A stretch of DNA of 64,000 bases from assembly GCA_965218555.1 (NCBI GenBank), contig OZ244625.1:2480001-2544000 (forward strand). Direction: 5' to 3'. The notes under the pieces are model-generated. The model had not been told where the DNA came from, did not search any database, and saw only the letters and a list, made by a program, of their open reading frames with translations. Of the stretch, positions 27,221 through 35,792 are shown piece by piece. Both the position numbers and the translations under genes were made by a program. Source of the stretch: JAPPLB01 sp965218555. Lineage in GTDB: Bacteria; Acidobacteriota; Terriglobia; Bryobacterales; UBA6623. Position 1 is the first letter of the stretch, and each line of letters opens with the position of its first letter.

Positions 27221-28039
27221 GTGCCTGAGCTCCCCGAAGTGGAAACGATCATTCGCGGGCTGGCGAAGCGGGTCGTGAACCACCGCATCCTCGATGTCGA
27301 TTTCCGTGAGCCGCGCACGATTGTCGGCGATCCGGCCAAGGCGGCGCGGCGCTTGCGCGGCCAGGTCATTCGCGGCATCCGGCGGCACGGAAAATACATC
27401 GTTTTCGAGCTGGAAAAGGAACGGCCTTTTCCTCCGCGAGAGTGCTGTCTGGTCGTCCATCTGCGCATGTCCGGCAACTTCGTCCTGGACGGCGAGCCGG
27501 GACCGCATACGCGAGTGATCGTCGAGTTGGAAGGCGGCCCGACGATGGTGTTTCATGACATCCGGAAGTTTGGCCGCTGGCAGGTGTCGGACGGATTGCC
27601 GGCGCGGCTGCGCGAGTTAGGGCCGGAGCCGTTGGAGATTGGCGAAGACGAGTTCGTCAAAAAACTTCGCGGCCGGCGCGCGATGGCCAAGGCGCTGCTG
27701 CTCAATCAAGAGTTCCTGCGGGGGCTGGGCAATATCTATGCGGACGAGTCGCTCTTCCGAGCGCGCATCCATCCGCGAGCCATTACGTCGCGCATCAGCC
27801 CGCGGCGGGCGGCACGGCTCCATCGGGCGATCCAGCAGGTCCTCACCGACGCGATAGCCCAAGGTGGGTCGACCATCAACAACTACGTCAACAGCGAAGG
27901 CGCGCAGGGCTACTTCCAGTTGAGCACGGCAGTCTACGGAAAGGCGGGAAACGAGTGTCCCGTGTGCGGCAGAGCGATCCGGCGGATTATCGTCGCGAGC
28001 CGCAGCACCCACTACTGCGGACGTTGCCAGCGCGCTTGA
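27221..28039 (+). CDS. mutM: Formamidopyrimidine-DNA glycosylase (MutM/Fpg)
   Basis: 272 aa from a GTG start. The N-terminus PELPEVETI supplies the catalytic Pro-1 and Glu-2 after Met removal. LLNQEFLRGLGNIYADESLF is the H2TH region. The C-terminal zinc finger reads CPVCGRAIRRIIVASRSTHY followed by CGRC. The enzyme excises 8-oxoguanine and formamidopyrimidines and nicks the strand. The upstream space is occupied by the MITE and IS5 insertions, so its native promoter may have been displaced; 40 bp remain between the IS edge and the start. Confidence 0.96.
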   Translation: MPELPEVETIIRGLAKRVVNHRILDVDFREPRTIVGDPAKAARRLRGQVIRGIRRHGKYIVFELEKERPFPPRECCLVVHLRMSGNFVLDGEPGPHTRVIVELEGGPTMVFHDIRKFGRWQVSDGLPARLRELGPEPLEIGEDEFVKKLRGRRAMAKALLLNQEFLRGLGNIYADESLFRARIHPRAITSRISPRRAARLHRAIQQVLTDAIAQGGSTINNYVNSEGAQGYFQLSTAVYGKAGNECPVCGRAIRRIIVASRSTHYCGRCQRA

Positions 28040-28116
28040 AGGCGTGAAAGCGATGAACCGCTCTTTGCGGCAAGGGGTGGATGCTCCCGCCACGGTGGGC
28101 TAGGATGGACTCACTG

Positions 28117-29460
28117 ATGCGACACGTATTCGGATGGGTGCTGCTGGCGGTGCTGCTTGCCGGGTGCGCCCCAGCTCCGGAGGACAAGATCTTTCCTTAC
28201 CCCCACCAGGTGTCGGACCTCGATAACGGACTGCGGGTCGTGGCCGTGGAGACGGGCTATCCCGAAGTGGTGGCGCTCTACATCGTGGTGAACGTGGGCT
28301 CGCGCAATGAAGTCGAGCCGGGGCGCACCGGATTCGCTCATCTGTTCGAGCACATGATGTTTCGCGGCACGAAGAACTTTCCGCCCGAGCGATGGGAAGC
28401 CATCATGCAGGACGCCGGCGCCGAGACGAACGCCTACACCAGCGACGACCGCACGGTATATCACGCCGTGTTCTCGAAGGAAGACCTGGAGCCTATTTTG
28501 GAGCTCGAGGCCGACCGCTTCCAGAATCTGGAGTATTCCGAAGAGGTGTTCCGAACCGAGACCCGCGCGGTGCTCGGCGAATACAACAAGAACTTCGCCA
28601 ACCCGATGCGAAAGCTCGATGAGATCGTGCGAAAAACGGCGTTCACCAAGCACACCTACCGGCACACCACGATGGGGTTCATCGAGGATGTCGAGAACAT
28701 GCCCGCCATGTACGACTACGGGCTGAAGTTCTTCGACCGCTATTACCGGCCGGAGTACACGACGGTTTGCATTGTGGGGGACGTGCCGGAAGACGCGTTA
28801 TCGCTGGTCAAGAAATACTGGGGCGGCTGGGAGAGGGGGAGTTACAAGCCGGAAATCCCTGTCGAGCCCCCTCAGGATGGGCCCAAGACCGTCGACGAAG
28901 ACTTCCACACGCCCACGTTGCCGATCGTCTCGGTGTCGTACCATGCACCGGCCTACGACGACGAGGTCAGCGATTCGGCCGTGCTGGATGTGATCTCCTA
29001 CTATGCCTTTTCCGAGAACTCCGATCTCTACAAGAAACTCGTGGTCGAAGAGCAAAAGGTCGATGCGATGTTTCCCGCCTACTATGACCACCGCGACCCT
29101 TATTTGTTCTCCGTGATCGCTCGGGTCAAAGATGCAAAGGACAACGAACCTGTTCGGGATCAGATCCTGGCGGCCATCGAACAGCTTCGCGATGAGCTGG
29201 TGCCCACGCAGCCGCTCGAGGACGTGAAGTCTCACCTGCGGTACGATTTTGCGCTCGGAATGAACAGCACTCCGGCGATCGCGTCGACATTGGCCCACTT
29301 CGTCAACATGCGCGGCAGTCCGGAGACCATCAACAAGCGCTATGCGCTCTACCAGGGCGTCACCGCCGATGACGTGCAGCGCGTCGCGAAGCAGGTATTC
29401 GTCGAGGATGAGCGCACGATCGCGACCCTGCGGCATGAGCCTGAAGGAGGCGCCGACTAA
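28117..29460 (+). CDS. M16 zinc peptidase lipoprotein, catalytic partner
   Basis: 447 aa. The start at 28117 gives a lipoprotein signal (RHVFGWVLLAVLLAGCAP). The inverted zinc motif is HLFEH in GFAHLFEHMMFRGTKNF, with the distal Glu ligand in TETRAVLGEYNK. The N-terminal M16 domain is followed by the C-terminal M16_C domain (YYRPEYTTVCIVGDVPEDAL). It probably works as a heterodimer with the next gene, like other paired periplasmic M16 proteases that degrade or process peptides. TAGGAT lies ten nucleotides before the start. The TAA stop is the first base triplet of the 182-bp MITE copy 2. Confidence 0.9.
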   Translation: MRHVFGWVLLAVLLAGCAPAPEDKIFPYPHQVSDLDNGLRVVAVETGYPEVVALYIVVNVGSRNEVEPGRTGFAHLFEHMMFRGTKNFPPERWEAIMQDAGAETNAYTSDDRTVYHAVFSKEDLEPILELEADRFQNLEYSEEVFRTETRAVLGEYNKNFANPMRKLDEIVRKTAFTKHTYRHTTMGFIEDVENMPAMYDYGLKFFDRYYRPEYTTVCIVGDVPEDALSLVKKYWGGWERGSYKPEIPVEPPQDGPKTVDEDFHTPTLPIVSVSYHAPAYDDEVSDSAVLDVISYYAFSENSDLYKKLVVEEQKVDAMFPAYYDHRDPYLFSVIARVKDAKDNEPVRDQILAAIEQLRDELVPTQPLEDVKSHLRYDFALGMNSTPAIASTLAHFVNMRGSPETINKRYALYQGVTADDVQRVAKQVFVEDERTIATLRHEPEGGAD

Positions 29461-29639
29461 CCTGCATGTCTCTCCACCTGACGAGGGAAGCACGCGATAC
29501 GACCGCCATGACTTCGTTGCGCTTGCTTGCCGTGCTCGATGTACGGTCAAGTACACCTGCGCGCGCCAAGCGGCTCGCGCCTCGTCCTGACGGCCCTCTC
29601 ACGCACTTCTCCTCGCCACTTGGTGAGAAATGCAGGCTA
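29458..29639. repeat. 182-bp MITE-like element, copy 2, inserted exactly between two M16 genes
   Basis: It begins TAACCTGCATGTCTCTCC and ends GTGAGAAATGCAGGCTA. The outermost TA at the left is part of the TAA stop of the first M16 gene, and the right-hand TA immediately precedes the ATG of the second. Without it, stop and start would overlap as TAATG. Body and length match copy 1. Confidence 0.85.
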
Positions 29640-31118
29640 ATGCGCCGCTTTTTGCTGGCCGGATGGCTCCTCGCCGCCAACGTCGCCGCGGCGGCGCCTG
29701 AGTTGTTGACGCAGCCGAACGATTCGCCGCTGGTCACGCTCCGCATCCTCTTCCGGACCGGAGCGGCGTTTGAGAACGAGGGCAAGGAGGGCACCGCCGC
29801 CCTGACGGCTGCGATGCTCTCGAAGGCCGGAACGAAGGACAAGAGCTACGACGAGATTGTCGAGGCCTTCTTTCCGATGGCGGCTTCCGTGAGAGCGCAA
29901 GTCGACAAGGAAATGACGGTTTTCGTCGGGACGACCCACGCCGAGAACCTGGAGGAATATTACGGACTTGTGCGGTCGATGCTACTCGAACCGGGCTGGC
30001 GGGAGAACGATTTCCGCCGCCTGAAGGACGAGGCCAAGAACTACCTGCGGATCCAACTCCGAAGCAACAACGAAGAAGAGTTGGCCAAGGAGCATCTGTT
30101 TCTCGAGATCTTCGAGAATCATCCCTACGGTCATCACACGGCCGGCACGGTCGCGGCGCTCGACCATCTTTCCATCGATGATCTGAAGTCGTTCTATGAG
30201 AAGTTCTACCTGCAGGGGAACCTTGTGATCGGTCTTGCGGGCGGGTATCCCGAGGGTTTCCCGGAACGCATGCGTGCGGACTTCATGAAGCTGCCGGAAG
30301 GGGCAACGAGAACGGAACCCATAGCTCTGCCGCCCTCGCCGAAGAAACTACGGATTCGGATCATCGAGAAGGACACGCGCGGGACGCACATCGCCCTGGG
30401 GTTTCCGATCCCTGTGAATCGCTCCGACGAGGACTGGCCTGCTCTCAAGTTGGCGCAGTCCTATTTCGGCCAGCACCGGTCGAGCAAGAGCTACCTGTTT
30501 CAGAGGATTCGCGAGATCCGCGGGATGAACTACGGCGACTATGCCTACATCGAATATTTCCCGCGCGGCATGTTTCAATTCAAGCCCGACCCGAACCTTG
30601 CGCGCAGCCGACAGATCTTCCACATCTGGATCCGACCCGTCGAGCCGCAGAACGGGATGTTTGCGCTGCGGATTGCCCTTTACGAGTTGAACAAGCTCGT
30701 CAAGAACGGGATGACGGAAGAAGATCTCGAGGCCACGCGGCGGTTCTTGGGGAAGTTCGTGAACCTGCTCGCTCAGACCCAGAGTGAAGAGCTGGGCTAT
30801 GCGCTGGACAGCCGGTTTTACGGAATCGCGCCGTTTCGCGACTATGTGAAGAATGCTTGGGCGGGATTGACGCTGGACGACGTGAACGCCGTCATCCGGA
30901 AGTATCTCAGGTCCACCGATCTCGACATCGTCATTATCACCAAGGATGCCGCCGCCCTGCGCAACGCGATCCGGTCGGGCCGCCCTTCGATGATTGAGTA
31001 CGTGTCCCCGCCTCCGAATGAGATTCTCGACGAAGACAAGGTCATCGGGCGCTATCCGTTGGACGTGGGGAGCATCGAAGTCGTGCCGGCGGATCGCCTA
31101 TTCGAGGGGGAAAGGTAG
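29640..31118 (+). CDS. M16-family protein lacking the zinc motif, non-catalytic partner
   Basis: 492 aa with a signal peptide (MRRFLLAGWLLAANVAAAAP). The M16 fold is recognisable (LLTQPNDSPLVTLRILFRTG, then M16_C around YLQGNLVIGLAGGYPE), but the HxxEH position reads TAALTAAMLSKAG, so it cannot bind zinc there. Such inactive subunits pair with an active M16 subunit, here the upstream gene. The ATG at 29640 directly follows the MITE end, so translation initiation signals are now supplied by the element. Confidence 0.88.
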   Translation: MRRFLLAGWLLAANVAAAAPELLTQPNDSPLVTLRILFRTGAAFENEGKEGTAALTAAMLSKAGTKDKSYDEIVEAFFPMAASVRAQVDKEMTVFVGTTHAENLEEYYGLVRSMLLEPGWRENDFRRLKDEAKNYLRIQLRSNNEEELAKEHLFLEIFENHPYGHHTAGTVAALDHLSIDDLKSFYEKFYLQGNLVIGLAGGYPEGFPERMRADFMKLPEGATRTEPIALPPSPKKLRIRIIEKDTRGTHIALGFPIPVNRSDEDWPALKLAQSYFGQHRSSKSYLFQRIREIRGMNYGDYAYIEYFPRGMFQFKPDPNLARSRQIFHIWIRPVEPQNGMFALRIALYELNKLVKNGMTEEDLEATRRFLGKFVNLLAQTQSEELGYALDSRFYGIAPFRDYVKNAWAGLTLDDVNAVIRKYLRSTDLDIVIITKDAAALRNAIRSGRPSMIEYVSPPPNEILDEDKVIGRYPLDVGSIEVVPADRLFEGER

Positions 31119-31363
31119 CCCGCAGGCCCGGATCAAAAAGTGTCCGAGGCTTGGAGGGCCATAAGATCCCGGCCACGTTTTCAGACGTGCGACCGCGGCC
31201 CAGACCGCCCATGTCCGTCGCCCCAAGGGGGTGCGCGGCGCCGCGTTCCTTGATCGACCCGACGTTAGCATGACCTTCAAGCTAACCAAGAAGCCATCTG
31301 CAATGCGAAGGATTGAGGAACTCCCCTCTTGGGTACGCGAGCCCTCAGGTGCTGCGCCCGTCC
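31119..31363. other. Intergenic region before the IS630 element
   Basis: About 245 bp. I see no gene. A proline/arginine-rich minus-strand frame is not recognisable. Confidence 0.5.
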
Positions 31364-32451
31364 TATTGTACTATCCCGGAAATATATAAACAAAGTCGTT
31401 CGATCTTGGCGAGGATGGATTCGGCCGTGGCGGTCCAGACGAAGGGGCTGGTGTTGGCGTTGTAGTGTTCGACGAAGCGCTCAATGTTACGGACGAGAGC
31501 CTTGACGCTGGAGAAGGAACCACGGCGAATGGCCTTCTGGGTAATGATGCCGAACCAGCGTTCGACTTGGTTGAGCCAGGAGGCATAGGTTGGGGTGAAA
31601 TGAAGGTGGTAGCGAGGACGCCGGGCGAGCCAGGCACGAACTTTGGGATGTTTGTGGGTGGCATAGTTATCGACGATGAGATGGATGTCGAGGTTGCGCG
31701 GCACACTGCCGTCGATCTGACGCAGGAAAGCGAGGAACTCCTGATGGCGGTGTCGCGGTTTACAGCGTGTGATGACTTGCCCCGTGGCAACATCGAGAGC
31801 AGCGAACAGAGTGGTCGTACCGTGACGTTGGTAGTCGTGGGTGACGCCTTCGAGGTAGCCAAGGCCCATCGGGAGGAGGGGCTGAGTCCGCTGAAGAGCC
31901 TGGACCTGGGTCTTCTCATCGACCGAGAGCACCACGGCGTGGTCCGGGGGGTTGAGGTAGAGACCGACGATGTCGCGGACTTTCTCGACGAAGAACGGGT
32001 CGTTGGAAATCTTGAAATGCCGCTGGCGATGCGGCTGCACGCCGAACAGCTCGAACCACCGCTGGACAGTACTCTTCGAGACTCCCGTGTGTTGGGCCAT
32101 CGAACGCACGCTCCAGTGCGAACCATCCGGGGGGTCGGTTCCGAGGGCCGTGTTGATGACTTCGGCAACACGTTCATCGTCATGCCTGCGGGGGCGTCCG
32201 GGACGCAGTTCATCGTGGAGTCCGGAGACTCCCTGTTCACGATAGCGCTTGCGCCACTTGCCAACGGTCGTATTGGTGACACCGAGACGCCGGGCTACGG
32301 TCGAGCCGGGAACGCCTGCGGCGCAGGCGAGCACAATCTGGGCCCTCCGCACCAGACTATGCGGCAGCGTTCGGGAGCGGGCGAGGCTCCGCAGTTCCGT
32401 TTCCTCGCTTTCACGGAGAGTGATGGGAGCAACGGGGCGACCGCGTGGCAT
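31363..32451 (-). CDS. IS630-family transposase
   Basis: 362 aa from the ATG at 32451, chosen because GGAGG lies seven nucleotides upstream. An N-terminal HTH pair (VRRAQIVLACAAGVPGSTVA, NTTVGKWRKRYREQGVSGL) is followed by the DDE domain: D in AVVLSVDEKTQVQAL, D in DIHLIVDNYATHKHP and E near TYASWLNQVERWFGIITQKA. The TAG stop is composed of the duplicated TA plus the next flanking base, so it depends on the insertion site. The protein is otherwise complete. Confidence 0.92.
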   Translation of the reverse strand: MPRGRPVAPITLRESEETELRSLARSRTLPHSLVRRAQIVLACAAGVPGSTVARRLGVTNTTVGKWRKRYREQGVSGLHDELRPGRPRRHDDERVAEVINTALGTDPPDGSHWSVRSMAQHTGVSKSTVQRWFELFGVQPHRQRHFKISNDPFFVEKVRDIVGLYLNPPDHAVVLSVDEKTQVQALQRTQPLLPMGLGYLEGVTHDYQRHGTTTLFAALDVATGQVITRCKPRHRHQEFLAFLRQIDGSVPRNLDIHLIVDNYATHKHPKVRAWLARRPRYHLHFTPTYASWLNQVERWFGIITQKAIRRGSFSSVKALVRNIERFVEHYNANTSPFVWTATAESILAKIERLCLYISGIVQ

Positions 32452-32514
32452 GGGCATACCTCCAGAAACCAAAAGTTGCCCATTAATATATCATGCATTT
32501 CCGGGACGGTACAT
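31366..32514 (-). mobile_element. Complete IS630-family insertion sequence with TA duplication
   Basis: 1149 bp. The ends are inverted repeats TTGTACTATCCCGGAAAT (left) and ATGTACCGTCCCGGAAAT (right, minus strand). TA lies outside each end (31364-31365, 32515-32516), the Tc1/IS630 target. It contains a single intact transposase gene. Confidence 0.9.
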
Positions 32515-32516
32515 TA

Positions 32517-32548
32517 GCAGCCCGTGGCAAAAGTCACGCGGGCGGCGT
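32517..32548. repeat. Left inverted repeat of an older element interrupted by IS21
   Basis: GCAGCCCGTGGCAAAAGTC and the following GCGGGCGGCG match, in inverted orientation, a segment at 34890-34933 (GCAGCCCCTGGTGGAAGTCC on the minus strand). The pair brackets the IS21 element plus about 250 bp of unrecognised sequence (32549-32768). Confidence 0.5.
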
Positions 32549-32942
32549 TACGCGCCCCGGCGCCGATGGCGCAACGCCTGGCCGTTCCAGGAACGTGGCG
32601 CCGCGCTCTCCGCGCAGCCGAGCGGAAGTGGCGCGTAACCCTTCGGGCGACAGACGTTTTTTTGTTCCCAGGCCGTCGGCTTTGTCGTTCGCTTTTTCCT
32701 TCGCAAGGAGGAGATCACCCGGATCGCCATCCTCCTCATTCCGCGCTTTTTCTTCGCAGCGACCGCAGATGTCAATGTCAAACGAAAATTGCGCACTTCT
32801 GACAAACGAAAATTGCACACATTTGAGGGGAGAACCGCCGCGGGTTTGGCGGACTTTCCCCCTTCGTTGCGATGGGGGTTGAGGTGGCCGTCGGAGGGAG
32901 CGGAGCGACCGGAGCCGGCCACCTCAAGCTGTGCAGCAGCCG

Positions 32943-33755
32943 TCATGTTCCCGTCCCTGCGGGCGGGGTGGCTTCGCCGTCCGCGCGTTGCATGGAACGC
33001 CACAGCCCCTGGTGAGCCCTCATCCGGAAGCTGTTCCCGCGGATGTTGACGATGTGGCAGTGGTGCAGCAGGCGGTCGATCAGGGCCGCCGCCATGACGT
33101 CGTCCCCCAGTACTGCGCCCCATTCTTCGAATCCCTTGTTGGAGGTCAGCACGGTCGAGGCCTGCTCGTGGCGCGCGTTGATCAGCTGGAAGAACAGCAC
33201 GGCTCCATCGCGGCTGACGGGCAGGTAGCCGATCTCGTCGACGACCAACAGCGCCGGATGGGTCAGCATGCGCAGGCGGCGCGCCAGCTGGCCCGCTGCA
33301 CGGGCCTGCTCCAGCGACTCGATCAGGCTCGCCAGCGTTCCGTAGTAGACCCGCCGCCCCGACTCCGCCGCGGTGATGGCGAGACTGATGGCCAAGTGCG
33401 TCTTGCCGACTCCGGGTGGCCCCAGCAGAACGACGTTCTCCTGGCGGGCCAGGAACCCGAGCTCGTGCAGACTCTCGATCTGCTCGCGCTTGAGGCTCGG
33501 CTGAAAGGCGAAGTCGAACTGCGCCAGGGTCTTCACGGCGGGCAGCCGGGAGGCGCGCATGGCGGTCTCCAAGCGGCGGTTGTTGCGCAGGGCGATCTGG
33601 GCGCCCAGCAGCCGCTCGAGAGCCTCGCCGGCGGTCACGGCGCCGCTGTCGAGTTGCGCCAGGATGCCGTCCACCGCCTCCAGCGCACCCGGCATCTTCA
33701 GGTCGGCCAGCATCGCCCGCAGCCGGGCGCGCCGCCCGTCGGCCGGCGCGCTCAT
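32943..33755 (-). CDS. istB: IS21 IstB-like ATPase
   Basis: 270 aa AAA+ protein with Walker A LGPPGVGKTHLAISLA and Walker B LLVVDEIGYLP, preceded by the N-terminal helical region (LADLKMPGALEAVDGILAQL). IstB helps the IstA transposase choose the target DNA. Its start overlaps the istA stop by four bases, indicating translational coupling. Confidence 0.94.
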   Translation of the reverse strand: MSAPADGRRARLRAMLADLKMPGALEAVDGILAQLDSGAVTAGEALERLLGAQIALRNNRRLETAMRASRLPAVKTLAQFDFAFQPSLKREQIESLHELGFLARQENVVLLGPPGVGKTHLAISLAITAAESGRRVYYGTLASLIESLEQARAAGQLARRLRMLTHPALLVVDEIGYLPVSRDGAVLFFQLINARHEQASTVLTSNKGFEEWGAVLGDDVMAAALIDRLLHHCHIVNIRGNSFRMRAHQGLWRSMQRADGEATPPAGTGT

Positions 33756-34771
33756 CGCACCACCTCCGCGTACACCCGCAACGGCCGACGCTCAACGGCC
33801 ACTGGCGTCGGGGCCCAAGACGGAGCCGCCGGGCGCATCCGGCCTCCGACGCGCTGGTACGGCCCGCATGCCAACGGCCCCAAGGCTCCCCGCTCGTCAC
33901 GCTCGAACCGCTCCTGCGGTCGCTCCCCGGTCGTGCCGTGCCGCCGCACGTTGGCGGTCTCCGCCAGCCAGCGCTCCGCCTGCTCGTTCAGGTCCGCGTC
34001 ACTGACAAACTCCCGGCCGTAAAAGAAGCTCTCCCGCACATAGCGGATCGGCCGCTCCACCTTGCCCTTGGTCCGTGCCCGGTAGGGCCGGCAGGACCGC
34101 GGCCGGAAGCCCCAGTGCGCGGCGAAACGCAAGAACTCTGCGTTCAGCGCCAGCGGCCCACCCAGCAGGCGGTCGTCGGACACCACCACCGACCGCATCT
34201 GGTCGAACAGCAGCTCCTGCGGCACGCCCCCGAAGCGCTCGAAGGCGCCCTCCAGGCCGCGGCACAGCACCTCCATCGTCTGCCGCTGGAAGAACCGCAG
34301 CCACAGCAGCCGCGAGTAGCCCAGCACCACCAGCAGCGCCTGACGCCGTCCCCACGGCAGCCGGAAGCCGCCGAAGTCTACCTGGCCCTGATGCCCCGGA
34401 GGCGTCTCGAACCGTACCACCGGATCCGCTGTCTCCCGTGGCCGGACCTGGCGCACGTAATCCCGCACGCTCCCGTAGCAGCCCGGGTATCCCGCCGCCC
34501 GCACCTCCTCATACAGCCGCTGCACCGTCAGCTTCGGATACACCTCCAGGCGCGCCTCGATCATCCCCTTGTACGGGTCCAACTTGCGCGCGATCGGCGC
34601 CCGCCGCGCATAGCCGCCCGCCTCCGTGGTCAGCTCCCGGTCCAACTGACCGGACTCGATCCAGTAGTGGATCGTCCGCCGACTGAGCTGGAACCGCCGT
34701 GCCAGCTCGGCCTTCGACACCCCTTGCTCCAAGTAATGCTTCAGCAGCATCTTCGCCTCCATGTCGTACAT
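33752..34771 (-). CDS. istA: IS21 IstA-like transposase
   Basis: About 340 aa from ATG 34771 (MYDMEAKMLLKHYLEQGVSK). The N-terminal HTH (AELARRFQLSRRTIHYWIES) is followed by the DDE integrase core: D in HQGQVDFGGFRL, D in ELLFDQMRSVVVSDD and E in RARTKGKVERPIRYVRESFF. In-frame upstream codons exist to 34801 but lack a good start context. It is complete and paired with istB. Confidence 0.93.
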   Translation of the reverse strand: MYDMEAKMLLKHYLEQGVSKAELARRFQLSRRTIHYWIESGQLDRELTTEAGGYARRAPIARKLDPYKGMIEARLEVYPKLTVQRLYEEVRAAGYPGCYGSVRDYVRQVRPRETADPVVRFETPPGHQGQVDFGGFRLPWGRRQALLVVLGYSRLLWLRFFQRQTMEVLCRGLEGAFERFGGVPQELLFDQMRSVVVSDDRLLGGPLALNAEFLRFAAHWGFRPRSCRPYRARTKGKVERPIRYVRESFFYGREFVSDADLNEQAERWLAETANVRRHGTTGERPQERFERDERGALGPLACGPYQRVGGRMRPAAPSWAPTPVAVERRPLRVYAEVVR

Positions 34772-34889
34772 CTCTCCGCCCCTCCATGTGGCCTCGCCCA
34801 CATGCTGGAGCAGCGGTCTTCCCGCCGGTGAAAAGTGTGCAATTTTGGCTTGTCGAAAATGTGCAAATTAGCATTGCCGCCAACAGCAG

Positions 34890-34933
34890 AAGCCCGCCGC
34901 GCCTTCCACGGGACTTCCACCAGGGGCTGCTGA
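34890..34933. repeat. Right inverted repeat of the older element interrupted by IS21
   Basis: Minus strand TCAGCAGCCCCTGGTGGAAG followed by TCCCGTGGAAGGCG. It pairs with 32517-32548 and lies just outside the IS21 right end, immediately before the beta-barrel gene. Confidence 0.5.
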
Positions 34934-34940
34934 TGTTTCG

Positions 34941-35603
34941 GTGCGAATCATCGAAGAGGCCCCCGCCGGCACCACCGCGGCGAGCAGCGCCCGTGCGGCA
35001 GTCAACTCCGTTCCCGGCGCCGACGCCACCTACGCCATCGGCGGCACGATCCAGGACGCCGCCCAGCCCGGCGCGGGCGACGTCATTCCTGAACACGAGC
35101 TGAGAGCGCATCACATCGGTATTCAGATGGGACTTCTGAACCCTTCAACTGATGTCGTGGAACTTGGGAATCCAGGTTTGGATGTTGAAGGGAACACGTT
35201 CCTGGTAGTCCTCAACTATCGCTATTCACTCAATTCTTTCATCGATCTCAGCGGTGACTTGAGATCGTGGGGAGGGCCGCGGACTACTCCTGCATCCCAA
35301 CACGTTAAACCAGGAGTTTATTGCATAGGACCCGGTCTGCGTGTCTATGGTTTGAACAGGACAACAGACAGGAGGGTCATGCCGTATGTTCAAGGGAGCA
35401 TCTATTATGTTCAGGAGGAACTCATAACATTTGAGAGACTTGTTGATCACGGCATTGGATTTGGTTTGAGTGGAGGAGTGGATCTAAATATGAGCCGTCT
35501 GATTTCAATTCCCATTGAAGCCACGTATGTCGGAACCAGCGGCGGTGATATGGATGATTTGTCAGGATTCGGTTTATCTGTGGGAGTCAACTTCAGTTTT
35601 TGA
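34941..35603 (+). CDS. Outer-membrane beta-barrel-like protein with a replaced N-terminus
   Basis: 220 aa. From about residue 55 (HELRAHHIGIQMGLLNPSTD) the chain alternates hydrophobic strands and ends GFGLSVGVNFSF, with the C-terminal Phe typical of beta-barrels. No signal peptide is present: residues 1-50 are Ala/Gly-rich (APAGTTAASSARAAVNSVPG) and encoded by much more GC-rich DNA than the rest. The gene starts just after the inverted repeat at 34890-34933. It probably lost its export signal through the insertion and may be non-functional. The AT-richer body suggests an origin different from the neighbours. Confidence 0.55.
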   Translation: MRIIEEAPAGTTAASSARAAVNSVPGADATYAIGGTIQDAAQPGAGDVIPEHELRAHHIGIQMGLLNPSTDVVELGNPGLDVEGNTFLVVLNYRYSLNSFIDLSGDLRSWGGPRTTPASQHVKPGVYCIGPGLRVYGLNRTTDRRVMPYVQGSIYYVQEELITFERLVDHGIGFGLSGGVDLNMSRLISIPIEATYVGTSGGDMDDLSGFGLSVGVNFSF

Positions 35604-35792
35604 CTGGCCCCGAATCGAATCATGGCGGTTTACCGTCCGCAGATCAGCGTACATTCTTCAACCGCCCGGCTCACTCCGCCAACGGCTCGGTGAAGATCAG
35701 CCGGTGACCATCCCCGCCAGCGCCAGACCAGCATCCGCCGCGCCCAAGGAAGACGTACTATCCTATGCCCGAGACCTATGCCCGAGAGGCTA

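Larger units (their letters stand above)
32769..34872 (-). mobile_element. IS21-family insertion sequence (boundaries approximate)
   Basis: Contains istA and istB in the usual overlapping order. The ends carry the multiple-repeat inverted termini of the family: CAAACGAAAATTGCGCAC and CAAACGAAAATTGCACAC at the left, and CAAGCCAAAATTGCACAC plus AATTTGCACATTTTC at the right on the minus strand. The exact outer bases and the target duplication could not be fixed by eye. Confidence 0.85.
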
